Below are positions 1 through 9,823 of a stretch of 64,000 nucleotides of DNA, piece by piece. The notes below the pieces were generated by a model that was not told the origin of the DNA, did no database searches, and saw only the letters and a program-made list of their open reading frames with translations. Origin of the DNA: JAFARE01 sp963777285 (GTDB lineage Bacteria; Chloroflexota; Dormibacteria; Aeolococcales; Aeolococcaceae). Position numbers and translations under genes: made by a program. The stretch covers positions 930,001 through 994,000 of the forward strand of contig CAVZPR010000002.1 of the NCBI GenBank assembly GCA_963777285.1, given 5' to 3'. How positions within the stretch are numbered: position 1 is the stretch's first letter; the number at the start of each line of letters is the position of its first letter.

Positions 1-418
1 CGTCGTCCGGGCTCACCGCGTGCTGCGCGGCCACGTTGGAGGAGGCGACGATCGTCTCGTGGTCCTGCACGTGGCCGGAGAAGACGGCCAGGGCGGTGGC
101 GGCGACCAGGGCGACGCCGGCGGCCGCGCCTCCCCAGGCGAGATGGCCCGCCCGCGGGATGAACCAGCGCCGCGCCCGGCGCCGCCCCAGAGCCCCCTCG
201 GCCTCGGTCATCAGGGCCACGCGCAGGCGGGCCCGGTAGCGCGGGTTGGCAGAGGCGTCGGGGCGGGAGGCGCGGAGGCGGTGCGCCGTCTCGTAGAGCT
301 CGGGCTCCTCGCGGAACAGGTCGCGCAGCTCGGCGTCGAACCAGCCCGACAGCCAGGGCGGGGGAACGCTCCCGCCGTTGCCGCCATGGCGGCTGCCGTT
401 GCGCGAGCGGCCGGCCAT
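1..418 (-). CDS. Putative anti-sigma factor, membrane-anchored (partial, runs off window start)
   Basis: The ATG at 418-416 overlaps the stop of the sigma gene (ATGA), so the two are translationally coupled. The visible 139 codons encode a cytoplasmic N-terminus (about 90 residues, charged, with a segment containing WLSGWFDAELRDLF) and then one hydrophobic segment at about residues 92-112 ahead of an extracytoplasmic part cut by the window edge. An ECF sigma gene followed by a single-span protein in the same operon is the usual sigma/anti-sigma arrangement. I see no clear zinc-binding HxxxCxxC motif, so the function rests on context and topology. Confidence 0.55.
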   Translation of the reverse strand, partial: MAGRSRNGSRHGGNGGSVPPPWLSGWFDAELRDLFREEPELYETAHRLRASRPDASANPRYRARLRVALMTEAEGALGRRRARRWFIPRAGHLAWGGAAAGVALVAATALAVFSGHVQDHETIVASSNVAAQHAVSPDD

Positions 419-981
419 CAGCTCTTCTCCTCGACGGCGACGACCACGCCCAGCCGCTGGCGCACGCCGATCATGCCGCGATGGATCAGCAGCTTGATGG
501 CACCCTCGCTCTTGCCCATGATCTCGCCGATCTGAGCCAGCTTCATGTCCTCGCCCAGCTTCAGGGTCATCGCGATCCTCTGCTGCGGCGGGAGGTCGTC
601 GATGGCAGCCCAGACGCGGGCAGCCTCCTGGCTGTCGACGACGCGGTCGGCGACGGCGCGCTGCGGGTCGGCCACACCGATCGCGTGGTCGAGCGCCGAC
701 GTGGGCTTGCGGCTTCTGTAATGGTCATTGATGGCATTGACTGAGATCTGATAGAGCCAGGCGCTGAAGGGATGACCCGACGGCCGGTACCGGCCGATGG
801 CTCTGAGAGCCTTGAAGAAAACCTCGGAGGTGACGTCCTCGGCAGCGTCCTGGTCGTGCAGCCGGCTGTAGACGAACCGGTAGATCTGCCCGAAGTAGTG
901 GTCGTACAGCTCCCCGAATGCGTCGGCGTCCTCTTTGGCCCGCTCGACCAGTTGATCCTCGTACGCCCGGGGGAGGGTCAT
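418..981 (-). CDS. RNA polymerase sigma factor, ECF (sigma-70 family)
   Basis: 187 residues, a normal length for an ECF sigma factor. Region 2 (about residues 12-85) is recognisable from YDHYFGQIYRFVYSRL and the DAAEDVTSEVFFKAL helix. Region 4 (about 125-180) contains LPPQQRIAMTLKLGEDM and a helix-turn-helix ending GEIMGKSEGAIKLLIHRG. It should direct core RNA polymerase to a small regulon, held in check by the membrane protein encoded immediately downstream. The ATG at 981-979 was chosen because it begins the conserved N-terminus; the reading frame stays open upstream, but that part lies antisense to purB and is not sigma-like. The stimulus cannot be told from sequence. Confidence 0.9.
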   Translation of the reverse strand: MTLPRAYEDQLVERAKEDADAFGELYDHYFGQIYRFVYSRLHDQDAAEDVTSEVFFKALRAIGRYRPSGHPFSAWLYQISVNAINDHYRSRKPTSALDHAIGVADPQRAVADRVVDSQEAARVWAAIDDLPPQQRIAMTLKLGEDMKLAQIGEIMGKSEGAIKLLIHRGMIGVRQRLGVVVAVEEKS

Positions 982-1176
982 TGAATGGGCTCCGGGCGCA
1001 ATCGACCGGGGAACGGGGGGCGCGCGTGCGCAGTTACGCGGCTGTCCACGGCTGTCGGCTCTGGGTGGAAATCCCGTTGGCGCGCAGATGGAAGAGGATG
1101 GAGAGGAATGGCGTCGGGCAGAGCCGTGATTATCCCCGGCCTGCACCGCGCGACGGGCTCGCAAACGGGCACCCGG

Positions 1177-1182
1177 TAGAAT
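1177..1182 (+). promoter_or_regulatory. Candidate -10 box (TAGAAT) for leaderless purB
   Basis: TAGAAT ends 9 nt before the purB GTG at 1192, so transcription would begin at or next to the start codon. No convincing -35 hexamer and no Shine-Dalgarno sequence are visible. The 982-1176 stretch between the divergent sigma gene and purB holds no supported gene. Confidence 0.5.
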
Positions 1183-1191
1183 GAAGACCAG

Positions 1192-2561
<1,370 letters not shown>

Positions 2562-2565
<4 letters not shown>

Positions 2566-3449
2566 GCATGGCATTGATGAGCGCGGCCGACATCGCCGGG
2601 TTGCAGCTGTACCGCCGCGGCAAGGTGCGCGACACCTATCAGCTCGCCGACGGCACGCTGTTGATGGTCGCCACGGACCGCATCAGCGCGTTCGACGTGG
2701 TGCTGCCGACGCCCATTCCCGACAAGGGCCGGGTGCTCACGCAGATGTCGCTGTGGTGGTTCGCCAACACCGGCCACATCGTGCCCAACCATCTGCTGGC
2801 CGGGGACGGCGCCGCACTGCCGGAGCAGGTGCCGTCCGAGTGGCGCGAGCGCTGCATGCACGTGGAGCGTGCGCAGCGCATCGACATCGAATGCGTGGTG
2901 CGCGGCTGCATCTCCGGCTCGGGATGGAAGGAATACCGCGAGCGTGGCACGCTCGCGGAGGAATCGCTGCCGTCCGGGCTGCGCGAATCGGCGCGGCTTC
3001 CCGAGCCGCGCTTCACCCCCGCGATGAAGAATGACGACGGTCATGACGAGAACATCTCGCGCGCGCAGCTGCGCGACGCCGTCGGTGCCGAGCTGGCGCA
3101 GCGCCTCGAGGACGTGTCACTGCAGCTCTTCGAGTTCGGCTCGCGGCGCTGCGACGACGCGGCCATCATTCTCGCGGACACCAAGTTCGAGTTCGGTCTG
3201 ATCGACGGCCGGCTGACGCTGATCGACGAGGTGCTGACGCCGAACTCGTCGCGTTTCTGGGAACGCTCTGAGTGGCGCGAGGGGCAGACGGTGCCGTCGT
3301 TCGACAAGCAGTTCGTGCGCGACTACCTCGAGACGCTGCACTGGGACAAGACGCCGCCGGGACCGGAGCTTCCGGAGCACGTGGTGCGCGGCACCACAGA
3401 GCGCTACCGTCAGGCTGCGCAGCGCGTGTGCGGGATCGCGCTCGAGTGA
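2562..3449 (+). CDS. purC: Phosphoribosylaminoimidazole-succinocarboxamide (SAICAR) synthase
   Basis: 295 residues. PurC joins aspartate to CAIR using ATP, producing the substrate of PurB. RRGKVRDTY near the N-terminus is the ATP-binding strand-loop, and MKNDDGHDENIS near residue 155 is the family signature. The ATG at 2562 overlaps the purB stop (ATGA) and follows a GGGAGG ribosome site; further in-frame ATGs at 2568 and 2577 are alternatives. The gene is of the longer yeast/actinobacterial type. Confidence 0.97.
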
Positions 3450-3721
3450 GCTGGACCGCAGAGGTGGTGGTCCAGCTCAAGCCGGTGGTCAACGACCCGC
3501 AGGGACTCGTGGTGCGCGACGGGCTGCACCGCCTGGGCTTCGCCGCCGTGGAGTCGGTGCGCGTGGGCAAGTACATCGAGGTGGAGGTCGACGCAGCCGA
3601 CGAGGAGGCGGCGCGCCGCACCGTCGCCGAGATGTGCGAGCGCCTGCTGCGCAACCCGGTCATCGAGGACTACAGGATCAGCGCGCTGCGGCGCGCCGAG
3701 CCGGTGACCGCCGCAGGATGA
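3446..3721 (+). CDS. purS: Phosphoribosylformylglycinamidine synthase subunit PurS
   Basis: 91 residues. PurS is the small bridging subunit of the three-part FGAM synthase (PurS-PurQ-PurL) found in Gram-positive-type bacteria. The N-terminus (WTAEVVVQLKPVVNDPQG) matches the family's characteristic beta-strand and 'DPQG' turn. The start is GTG at 3446, overlapping the purC stop as GTGA; purQ follows with an ATGA overlap, matching the need for stoichiometric synthesis. Confidence 0.95.
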   Translation: MSWTAEVVVQLKPVVNDPQGLVVRDGLHRLGFAAVESVRVGKYIEVEVDAADEEAARRTVAEMCERLLRNPVIEDYRISALRRAEPVTAAG

Positions 3722-4428
3722 GATTCGGGATCGCGGTGTTTCCCGGGACGTGGTCGGACCGGGACTGCGCCCACGCGGTCAGGCTCGCGGGTCACGAGGC
3801 GGTGATGCTGTGGCACAAGGACACCGGCCTCGGCGGTTCGGACTGCGTGATCCTTCCCGGCGGCTTCTCGTACGGTGACCACCTCCGCGCCGGCGCCATC
3901 GCGCGCTTCTCGCCGCTGATGCAGGCGGTGCGCGACTTCGCGTCGGGCGGCGGGCTCGTGTGGGGCATCTGCAACGGCTTTCAGGTGCTGTGCGAGGCGC
4001 ACCTCCTCCCCGGCGCGCTGACGCGCAACGCCTCGCTGCAGTTCCGCTGCGAGCCGGCGTGGTTGCGCGTGGAGAGCAGTGCCAGCCCGTTCACGCAGGA
4101 ATGCGGGCTCGGCGAGGTGCTCCAGATTCCCGTCTCGCACGGCGAGGGCCGGTACGTCGCCGACGAGCAGACGCTCGACACGCTGGAGCGCGAGGAGCGT
4201 GTGGTGTTCCGCTACGTGTCGCCGCATGGTGGCCCGGTGGGGGCGGCGACGCCCAACGGGTCGATGCGCGACATCGCCGGCATCGTCGACGAGGGGCGCA
4301 CGGTGCTGGGGATGATGCCCCACCCGGAGCGCGCCTGCGAAGCCCTGCTCGGCTCCGCAGACGGCATGCGCCTGTTCCAATCCGTGGCCGCCGCGCTGGC
4401 GCGAGACGGCGTGCCGGCCGCGTCGTGA
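3718..4428 (+). CDS. purQ: Phosphoribosylformylglycinamidine synthase, glutaminase subunit PurQ
   Basis: 236 residues, class I glutamine amidotransferase. It hydrolyses glutamine and passes ammonia to PurL. The nucleophile Cys lies in WGICNGFQ (about residue 85), and the catalytic His/Glu lie in MMPHPER (about 202-204). LPGGFSYGDHLRAGAIA is a strong PurQ signature. The ATG start overlaps the purS stop, and the stop overlaps the purL GTG. Confidence 0.97.
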   Translation: MRFGIAVFPGTWSDRDCAHAVRLAGHEAVMLWHKDTGLGGSDCVILPGGFSYGDHLRAGAIARFSPLMQAVRDFASGGGLVWGICNGFQVLCEAHLLPGALTRNASLQFRCEPAWLRVESSASPFTQECGLGEVLQIPVSHGEGRYVADEQTLDTLEREERVVFRYVSPHGGPVGAATPNGSMRDIAGIVDEGRTVLGMMPHPERACEALLGSADGMRLFQSVAAALARDGVPAAS

Positions 4429-6662
4429 CCGTGACGTCCGCAGCGCCTGCAGCGCCCAGCGACGCGGAGCTGGCGCAGGTCGCGCTGACCCGGGCCGAGT
4501 ACAACTCCGCGGTGGCGCGCCTCGGCCGTGCTCCCACCGGCGTCGAGCTGGGCGTGCTCGGCGCGCTGTGGAGCGAGCACTGCAGCTACAAGTCGAGCCG
4601 CCACCTGCTGCGCACGCTGCCCAGCGACGGACCGCGCGTGCTGCAGGGGCCGGGCGAGAACGCCGGCGCGGTCGACATCGGCGACGGGCTCGCGTGCGTG
4701 TTCAAGATCGAGTCGCACAACCATCCCAGTGCCATCGAGCCGTACCAGGGTGCGGCGACCGGCGTCGGCGGCATCCTGCGAGACATCTTCACCATGGGTG
4801 CGCGTCCCGTGGCGCTGCTCAACTCGCTGCGCTTCGGCCCGGTCGACGAGCCACGTCAGCGCCACCTGCTGGAGGGCGTCGTCGCCGGCATCGGCGGCTA
4901 CGGCAACTGCATCGGCGTACCCACCGTCGGCGGCGAGGTGTACTTCGACAACTCCTATCGTGACAACTGCATCGTCAACGCCATGTGCGCCGGCGTCGTC
5001 GAGCACCGGCGTTTGACCCGCGCCCGCGCCAGCGGTCCGGGCAACGTCGTGCTCCTGGTGGGCGCGGACACCGGCCGCGACGGCATCCACGGCGCCAGCT
5101 TCGCCAGCGTCGTTCTCGACTCCGCGAGCCAGCAGCGTCGTCCCGCCGTGCAGGTGGGCAACCCGTTTCTCGAGAAGTGCCTCATGGAGGCCTGCCTGGA
5201 GCTCGCCGGCGACCCGCGAGTGCTCGCGATGCAGGACCTGGGCGCCGCCGGCCTCTGCGGGAGCGCCGCGGAGCTCGCCCACCGCGGCGGCTGCGGCATC
5301 AGCGTCGACGTGTCCCGCGTGTCGCGTCGCGAGCGCGGCATGACCCCGTACGAGGTGATGCTGAGCGAGTCGCAGGAGCGGATGCTGGTACTGGTGCGAC
5401 CGCATGATGCCGCATCGGTGCAAGCGGTCTTCGAGCGGTGGGACCTGCACTCTGACGTCGTGGCAACCGTCACCGGGGCGGAGCGCTTCGTCGTCATCGA
5501 CGGCGCGGAGAAGGTCTGCGACCTGCCGCTCGACCTCCTGGTCGACGGCGCGCCGGAGCGCGGCGCGCCGGGTGAACGGCCGGGGCGCTTCGTGACGCTG
5601 CAGCGGATCGTTTGGGACACGCCGTGGCCGCTGGACGAGACGCTGCTGCGCCTCCTCGGCAGCCCCAACCTGGGCAGCCGGCGGCCGATCTTCCGCACCT
5701 ACGACCATCAGGTTGGCGACGCCACCGTGATCCGGCCGGGCGCCGACGCGGCGCTGGTGCGCATCGAGGGCACGCGCCGGGGCATCGCACTCACCACCGA
5801 CGGCAACGCGCGCTACACGGCCCTGCATGCGCGGCGCGGCGCGGAGATCGCGGTGTGCGAGGCGGCGCGCAACGTCGTTGCCTGCGGGGCGGTGCCCGTG
5901 GGCCTGACCAACTGCCTCAACTTCGCCAATCCCGAGCGCGCGGAGGTCTACTGGTCGCTGCACGACGCGGTCGAGGGCATCGCTGCGGCGTGCAGCGCAC
6001 TCGACATCCCCGTGGTGAGCGGCAACGTGAGCCTCTACAACGAGTCCGGCGATGCCTGCATCGCCCCGACCGTGGTCATCGGCATGGTCGGCGTCATCGA
6101 CGACGTGGAGCGTCGCTGCGCTGCGGCGTTCGCCCGCGACGGCGACGTGGTCGCGCTGCTGGGCACGCACGCAGACGCGCTCGACGCAAGCGAGCTGCAG
6201 CAACTCGCCCACGGCGTCAACGCACAATCGTGTCCCGATCTCGACCTCGAAGCCGAGCGGCGGCTGCAAGCGCTGGTGACGGAGGCGATCGCGAGGGGGC
6301 TGCTGCACTCTGCGCACGACGTCGCCGAGGGTGGGCTGGGCGTGGCTCTCGCGGAGTGCTGCATCTGGGGCGGACTGGGCGTTCGCGCCGACATCGACGG
6401 GATCGGCGCTGACGCGGGTCTGGCCCCGGAGCGCGCACTGCCTGCCGGTATACTCTTCGGTGAGAGCCAGTCGCGGTTTCTCATCAGCTTCGCCACGGAG
6501 GCACGTGTGCAGATGCGCGAGCTGTCCGACCGGCACTCCGTCCCGCTGCACGTCCTCGGCTCGGTGGGGGGTGATCGCATCCAGGTCTCGGGTGGATTCG
6601 ACGTCTCGCTGGACGGCGCGCGGAGCGCGTACGAGGGAGCGCTGCTCCGCGCGGATGCCTGA
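4425..6662 (+). CDS. purL: Phosphoribosylformylglycinamidine synthase subunit PurL
   Basis: 745 residues, the small-type PurL that works with PurS and PurQ. It converts FGAR to FGAM with ATP and ammonia. Conserved blocks include SEHCSYKSSR near residue 47, GPGENAGAVDIG, and IESHNHPSAIEPYQGAATGV with its catalytic His and metal ligands; a second AIRS-like half follows (about 410-700). GTG at 4425 overlaps the purQ stop. A roughly 15-residue Ala/Ser-rich extension precedes the conserved N-terminus. Confidence 0.97.
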   Translation: MTVTSAAPAAPSDAELAQVALTRAEYNSAVARLGRAPTGVELGVLGALWSEHCSYKSSRHLLRTLPSDGPRVLQGPGENAGAVDIGDGLACVFKIESHNHPSAIEPYQGAATGVGGILRDIFTMGARPVALLNSLRFGPVDEPRQRHLLEGVVAGIGGYGNCIGVPTVGGEVYFDNSYRDNCIVNAMCAGVVEHRRLTRARASGPGNVVLLVGADTGRDGIHGASFASVVLDSASQQRRPAVQVGNPFLEKCLMEACLELAGDPRVLAMQDLGAAGLCGSAAELAHRGGCGISVDVSRVSRRERGMTPYEVMLSESQERMLVLVRPHDAASVQAVFERWDLHSDVVATVTGAERFVVIDGAEKVCDLPLDLLVDGAPERGAPGERPGRFVTLQRIVWDTPWPLDETLLRLLGSPNLGSRRPIFRTYDHQVGDATVIRPGADAALVRIEGTRRGIALTTDGNARYTALHARRGAEIAVCEAARNVVACGAVPVGLTNCLNFANPERAEVYWSLHDAVEGIAAACSALDIPVVSGNVSLYNESGDACIAPTVVIGMVGVIDDVERRCAAAFARDGDVVALLGTHADALDASELQQLAHGVNAQSCPDLDLEAERRLQALVTEAIARGLLHSAHDVAEGGLGVALAECCIWGGLGVRADIDGIGADAGLAPERALPAGILFGESQSRFLISFATEARVQMRELSDRHSVPLHVLGSVGGDRIQVSGGFDVSLDGARSAYEGALLRADA

Positions 6663-8112
6663 AGTGCAGCCGCCGCACCTGGCCGACGACAAGCTGCACG
6701 AGGAGTGCGGCGTCTTCGGTGTGTACCAGCCCGGCGCCGACGTCGCCAACCTGACGTATTTCGGGCTCTATTCCCTGCAGCACCGCGGCCAGGAGTCCGC
6801 GGGCATCGCCGTCAGCGATGGTGAGCAGATCCGCATGCGCAAGGAGATGGGCCTCGTCTCGCAGGTGTTCGACCAGGAGGACATCGACTCGCTGCGCGGG
6901 CACATCGCCGTCGGTCACACGCGTTACAGCACCACCGGGAGCCCGCGGCTGCCCAACGCGCAGCCGATGCAGTTCACGCACCCGGAGATCGGGCCTGTGG
7001 CCGTGGCGCACAACGGCAACCTGGTGAACGCACAGCGCATCCGCCGGGAGCTGACCGACGGCGGCCACGAGTTCAGCAGCACCAGCGACACGGAGGTGCT
7101 CGGCTCGCTCATCGCGGGCACGCGGGGCGCCACGCTCGCTGAGGTCCTGGCTGAGACGCTGCCCCAGGTCGAGGGCGCCTACTGCCTCCTCTTCCTCACC
7201 AAGGACTCGCTGGTGGCCGCGCGCGACCCGCTCGGCATCAGGCCGCTGTGCCTGGGTCGCTTCGGCGAGATCGACGCGGCCGGCGGCTCCGGCTACGTCA
7301 TCGCCAGCGAGACCTGTGCCCTGGACGTCGTCGGCGCCACCTTCATCACCGAGATCGAGCCGGGCGAGATCGTCACCGTGGACCGGCACGGCATGCGCAG
7401 CACGCGCGTGCCACACACGGCGACGCGCCGCGCGATGTGCTCCTTCGAGTTCATCTACTTCGCGCGCCCCGACAGCGTGATGATGGGCACCTCGCTGTAC
7501 GAGGCACGCCGCAAGATGGGCCGCGAGCTGGCGCGGGAAGCACCGGCCACCGGCGACATCGTGATCACGCTGCCGGACAGCGGCACGCCTGCGGCCATCG
7601 GCTTCGCCGACCAGTCCGGCGTGCCCTTCGCCGAGGGCATGATCAAGTCGCGCTACATCACGCGCACCTTCATCCAGCCGACGCAGAGCCTGCGTGAATC
7701 GGGCATCCGTCTCAAGTTCAATCCGATGCGCCACGTGCTCGAGGGCAAGCGGGTGATCCTGGTCGACGATTCGATCGTGCGCGGCACGACGTCACGCCGC
7801 ATCATCGACGAGCTGCGCCGCGCCGGTGCGCGCGAGGTGCACATGCGGATCGCGTCGCCCCCGATAGCCTGGCCGTGTTTCATGGGCATCGACATCGCGT
7901 CGCGTCGCGAGCTCATCGCTGCCGACCACAGCGAAACCGAGATCGGCGCAATGCTCGGCGCCAACTCGCTGCGCTACCTGAGTGTCGCCGGGCTGCGCCG
8001 CGCCATGGGACGTCCCGACGGCGAGGGGTTCTGCTTCGCCTGCTTCACAGGGACGTACCCGGTGGCGGTGCCGGAACAGCTCGAGGCGGACAAACTCGCC
8101 CTCGAGGTCTGA
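6655..8112 (+). CDS. purF: Amidophosphoribosyltransferase (iron-sulfur type)
   Basis: 485 residues. PurF makes phosphoribosylamine from PRPP and glutamine, the committed step of the pathway. A 17-residue propeptide precedes Cys18 (CGVFGVY), which should become the N-terminal catalytic nucleophile after processing. The PRPP loop VILVDDSIVRGTTSR lies near residue 367. Cys262, Cys408, Cys460 and Cys463 occupy the positions of the [4Fe-4S] ligands of the Bacillus-type enzyme, so this is the oxygen-sensitive form. The ATG overlaps the end of purL by 8 nt. Confidence 0.97.
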   Translation: MPEVQPPHLADDKLHEECGVFGVYQPGADVANLTYFGLYSLQHRGQESAGIAVSDGEQIRMRKEMGLVSQVFDQEDIDSLRGHIAVGHTRYSTTGSPRLPNAQPMQFTHPEIGPVAVAHNGNLVNAQRIRRELTDGGHEFSSTSDTEVLGSLIAGTRGATLAEVLAETLPQVEGAYCLLFLTKDSLVAARDPLGIRPLCLGRFGEIDAAGGSGYVIASETCALDVVGATFITEIEPGEIVTVDRHGMRSTRVPHTATRRAMCSFEFIYFARPDSVMMGTSLYEARRKMGRELAREAPATGDIVITLPDSGTPAAIGFADQSGVPFAEGMIKSRYITRTFIQPTQSLRESGIRLKFNPMRHVLEGKRVILVDDSIVRGTTSRRIIDELRRAGAREVHMRIASPPIAWPCFMGIDIASRRELIAADHSETEIGAMLGANSLRYLSVAGLRRAMGRPDGEGFCFACFTGTYPVAVPEQLEADKLALEV

Positions 8113-8115
8113 TGG

Positions 8116-8138
8116 GGCCGGCCCCGCACGGGCCGGCC
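8116..8138 (+). terminator. Hairpin between purF and purM
   Basis: A perfect 9-bp GC-only stem (8116-8124 with 8130-8138) with a 5-nt loop follows the purF stop. No U-tract follows; instead the purM -10 box starts 2 nt later. It may attenuate or process the operon mRNA at the only non-overlapping junction of the pur cluster. Confidence 0.4.
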
Positions 8139-8140
8139 GG

Positions 8141-8146
8141 TAAACT
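8141..8146 (+). promoter_or_regulatory. Candidate -10 box (TAAACT) for leaderless purM
   Basis: TAAACT ends 7 nt before the purM GTG at 8154. There is no Shine-Dalgarno sequence in the 41-nt purF-purM gap, so an internal leaderless promoter for purMNH is plausible. Confidence 0.45.
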
Positions 8147-8153
8147 CGCCGCG

Positions 8154-9179
8154 GTGGGAGATCTTCGCTACGCCGACGCCGGTGTCGACCTCGACGAGGG
8201 CAACCGCGCCGTCTCCATGATCCGGCGCCTGCTGGCCGCCACGCACACGCCGCAGGTGCTGGGCGGAATCGGCGCGTTCAGCGGGCTCTTCGCGCTGCCG
8301 CAGGGCCGGTATCGCGAGCCGGTGCTGGCGTCGAGCACCAACTCGGTCGGCACCAAGGTGAAGATTGCCATCGCCACCGGGCGTCACCGCGGGATCGGCG
8401 TCGACCTGGTCAACCAGAGCGTCAACGACATCCTCTGCAGCGGCGCTGAACCACTCTTCTTCCTCGACTACTTCGCCACCGGAAAGCTCGTGCCGGAGCT
8501 GCTCGCCGAGCTGGTGCAGGGCATCGCCGACGCGTGCACCGCGTGCGAGTGCGCGCTGATCGGCGGCGAGACGGCTGAGATGCCCGGCATCTACGCGCTC
8601 GGCGACTACGACGTCGCCGGGTTCGTCGTCGGCGTCGTGGAGCGCGATCACATCATCGACGGCAGCCGTGTGCGCGCCGGCGACGCCGTGCTCGGTCTGC
8701 CCAGCAGCGGTCTGCACACCAACGGTTACTCCCTGGTGCGCCGCGTCGCGGCCGACCAGGAGCTGGCGTGGGGCGACGTCCTCCCCGGCACCGCAGCGCC
8801 GCTCGCCGACCTGTTGCTGGAACCACACCGCTCCTACCTGCCTGCGGTGCGCGAGCTGCGCGCCGCCGCCGACGTCCGCGCGCTGGCGCACATCACGGGC
8901 GGCGGTCTCATCGACAACATCCCCCGGGTCCTGCCGGAGGGGCTCGCGGTGGAGATCGACAGGGGTGCGTGGACAGTGCCCCCAATATTCACCGCGCTGC
9001 AACACGCCGGTGGGATCCATCCCGAGGAGATGTGGCGCACCTTCAACATGGGTGTCGGCATGGTCGCGATCGTCCCCGAAGCGGACGCACGTGCGATCAG
9101 CGGCATCGCCGGGCTTCCGGTGATCCACCTGGGCAGCGTGCGCGCTGCCGAGGGTACCGAGCTGGTCCAGCTGCGATGA
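8154..9179 (+). CDS. purM: Phosphoribosylformylglycinamidine cyclo-ligase (AIR synthetase)
   Basis: 341 residues. PurM closes the imidazole ring, converting FGAM to AIR with ATP. The N-terminus YADAGVDLDEGN, the TNSVGTKVKIA segment, CALIGGETAEMPG and GGGLIDNIPRVLP are all family signatures. The GTG at 8154 gives the standard N-terminus; an in-frame ATG at 8112 would add 14 residues that look non-coding and include the hairpin. Its stop overlaps the purN start (ATGA). Confidence 0.96.
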   Translation: MGDLRYADAGVDLDEGNRAVSMIRRLLAATHTPQVLGGIGAFSGLFALPQGRYREPVLASSTNSVGTKVKIAIATGRHRGIGVDLVNQSVNDILCSGAEPLFFLDYFATGKLVPELLAELVQGIADACTACECALIGGETAEMPGIYALGDYDVAGFVVGVVERDHIIDGSRVRAGDAVLGLPSSGLHTNGYSLVRRVAADQELAWGDVLPGTAAPLADLLLEPHRSYLPAVRELRAAADVRALAHITGGGLIDNIPRVLPEGLAVEIDRGAWTVPPIFTALQHAGGIHPEEMWRTFNMGVGMVAIVPEADARAISGIAGLPVIHLGSVRAAEGTELVQLR

Positions 9180-9823
9180 ACGACGAGGGCACCCGCGTCG
9201 GCGTGCTCGTCTCGGGCGCGGGGACGAATCTCGAGGCGCTGCTCCGTGCCTGCGCTGCCGGTGAGACGCACGCCAAGGTGGTGCTGGTGCTCAGCAACCG
9301 GCGCGGCGCGGGCGCCCTCGAGGTGGCGCGGCGCTGGGGTGTCGCCGCCCGTGCCATGCCGCAGAGCGAGTTCGGCGACGCCGCGCGCCGTGACGCCGCC
9401 ATGCGCGACGCGCTGCGCGAGCACGATGTCGCGCTGGTGGTCTGCGCCGGCTACGACCGGTTGCTGAGCGACGAGTTCCTGGACGCGTTCCCTGACGCGA
9501 TCCTCAACGTCCACCCTTCGCTCCTGCCGGCTTTCGCCGGAGGCATGCACGCCGTGGACGAGGCGCTGGCGCATGGGGTGAAGGTCAGCGGCTGCACCGT
9601 GCAGCTGCTCGACCACGGGGTCGCGGACGGCGGCCCCATCGTGCTGCAGGAAGCGGTCCCGGTGCACGACGGTGACGACGCCGCGTCGCTGCTGGCGCGC
9701 ATCCACGAGGCTGAGTGGCGTCTGCTGCCGCGCGGCGTGGAGCTGTGGTGCAGCGGCAGGCTGCGACGCGAAGGCAGGACGGTACGCATCCTCGACCCGG
9801 TCGCCGCGCAGCGCACCGCGTGA
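9176..9823 (+). CDS. purN: Phosphoribosylglycinamide formyltransferase (folate-dependent)
   Basis: 215 residues. PurN transfers a formyl group from 10-formyl-THF to GAR. The N-terminal VGVLVSGAGTNLEALL phosphate-binding loop and the NVHPSLLPAFAGG catalytic segment (Asn/His) identify it, and the HGVKVSGCTVQLLD region follows. It overlaps purM by 4 nt; its TGA overlaps the purH ATG by one base. Confidence 0.96.
   Translation: MNDEGTRVGVLVSGAGTNLEALLRACAAGETHAKVVLVLSNRRGAGALEVARRWGVAARAMPQSEFGDAARRDAAMRDALREHDVALVVCAGYDRLLSDEFLDAFPDAILNVHPSLLPAFAGGMHAVDEALAHGVKVSGCTVQLLDHGVADGGPIVLQEAVPVHDGDDAASLLARIHEAEWRLLPRGVELWCSGRLRREGRTVRILDPVAAQRTA

Noticed and set aside
4212..6749. A very long open frame antisense to purL
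   Set aside because: High GC content leaves few stop codons on the opposite strand; the product is Arg/Ala/His-rich without motifs, while purL is certain.
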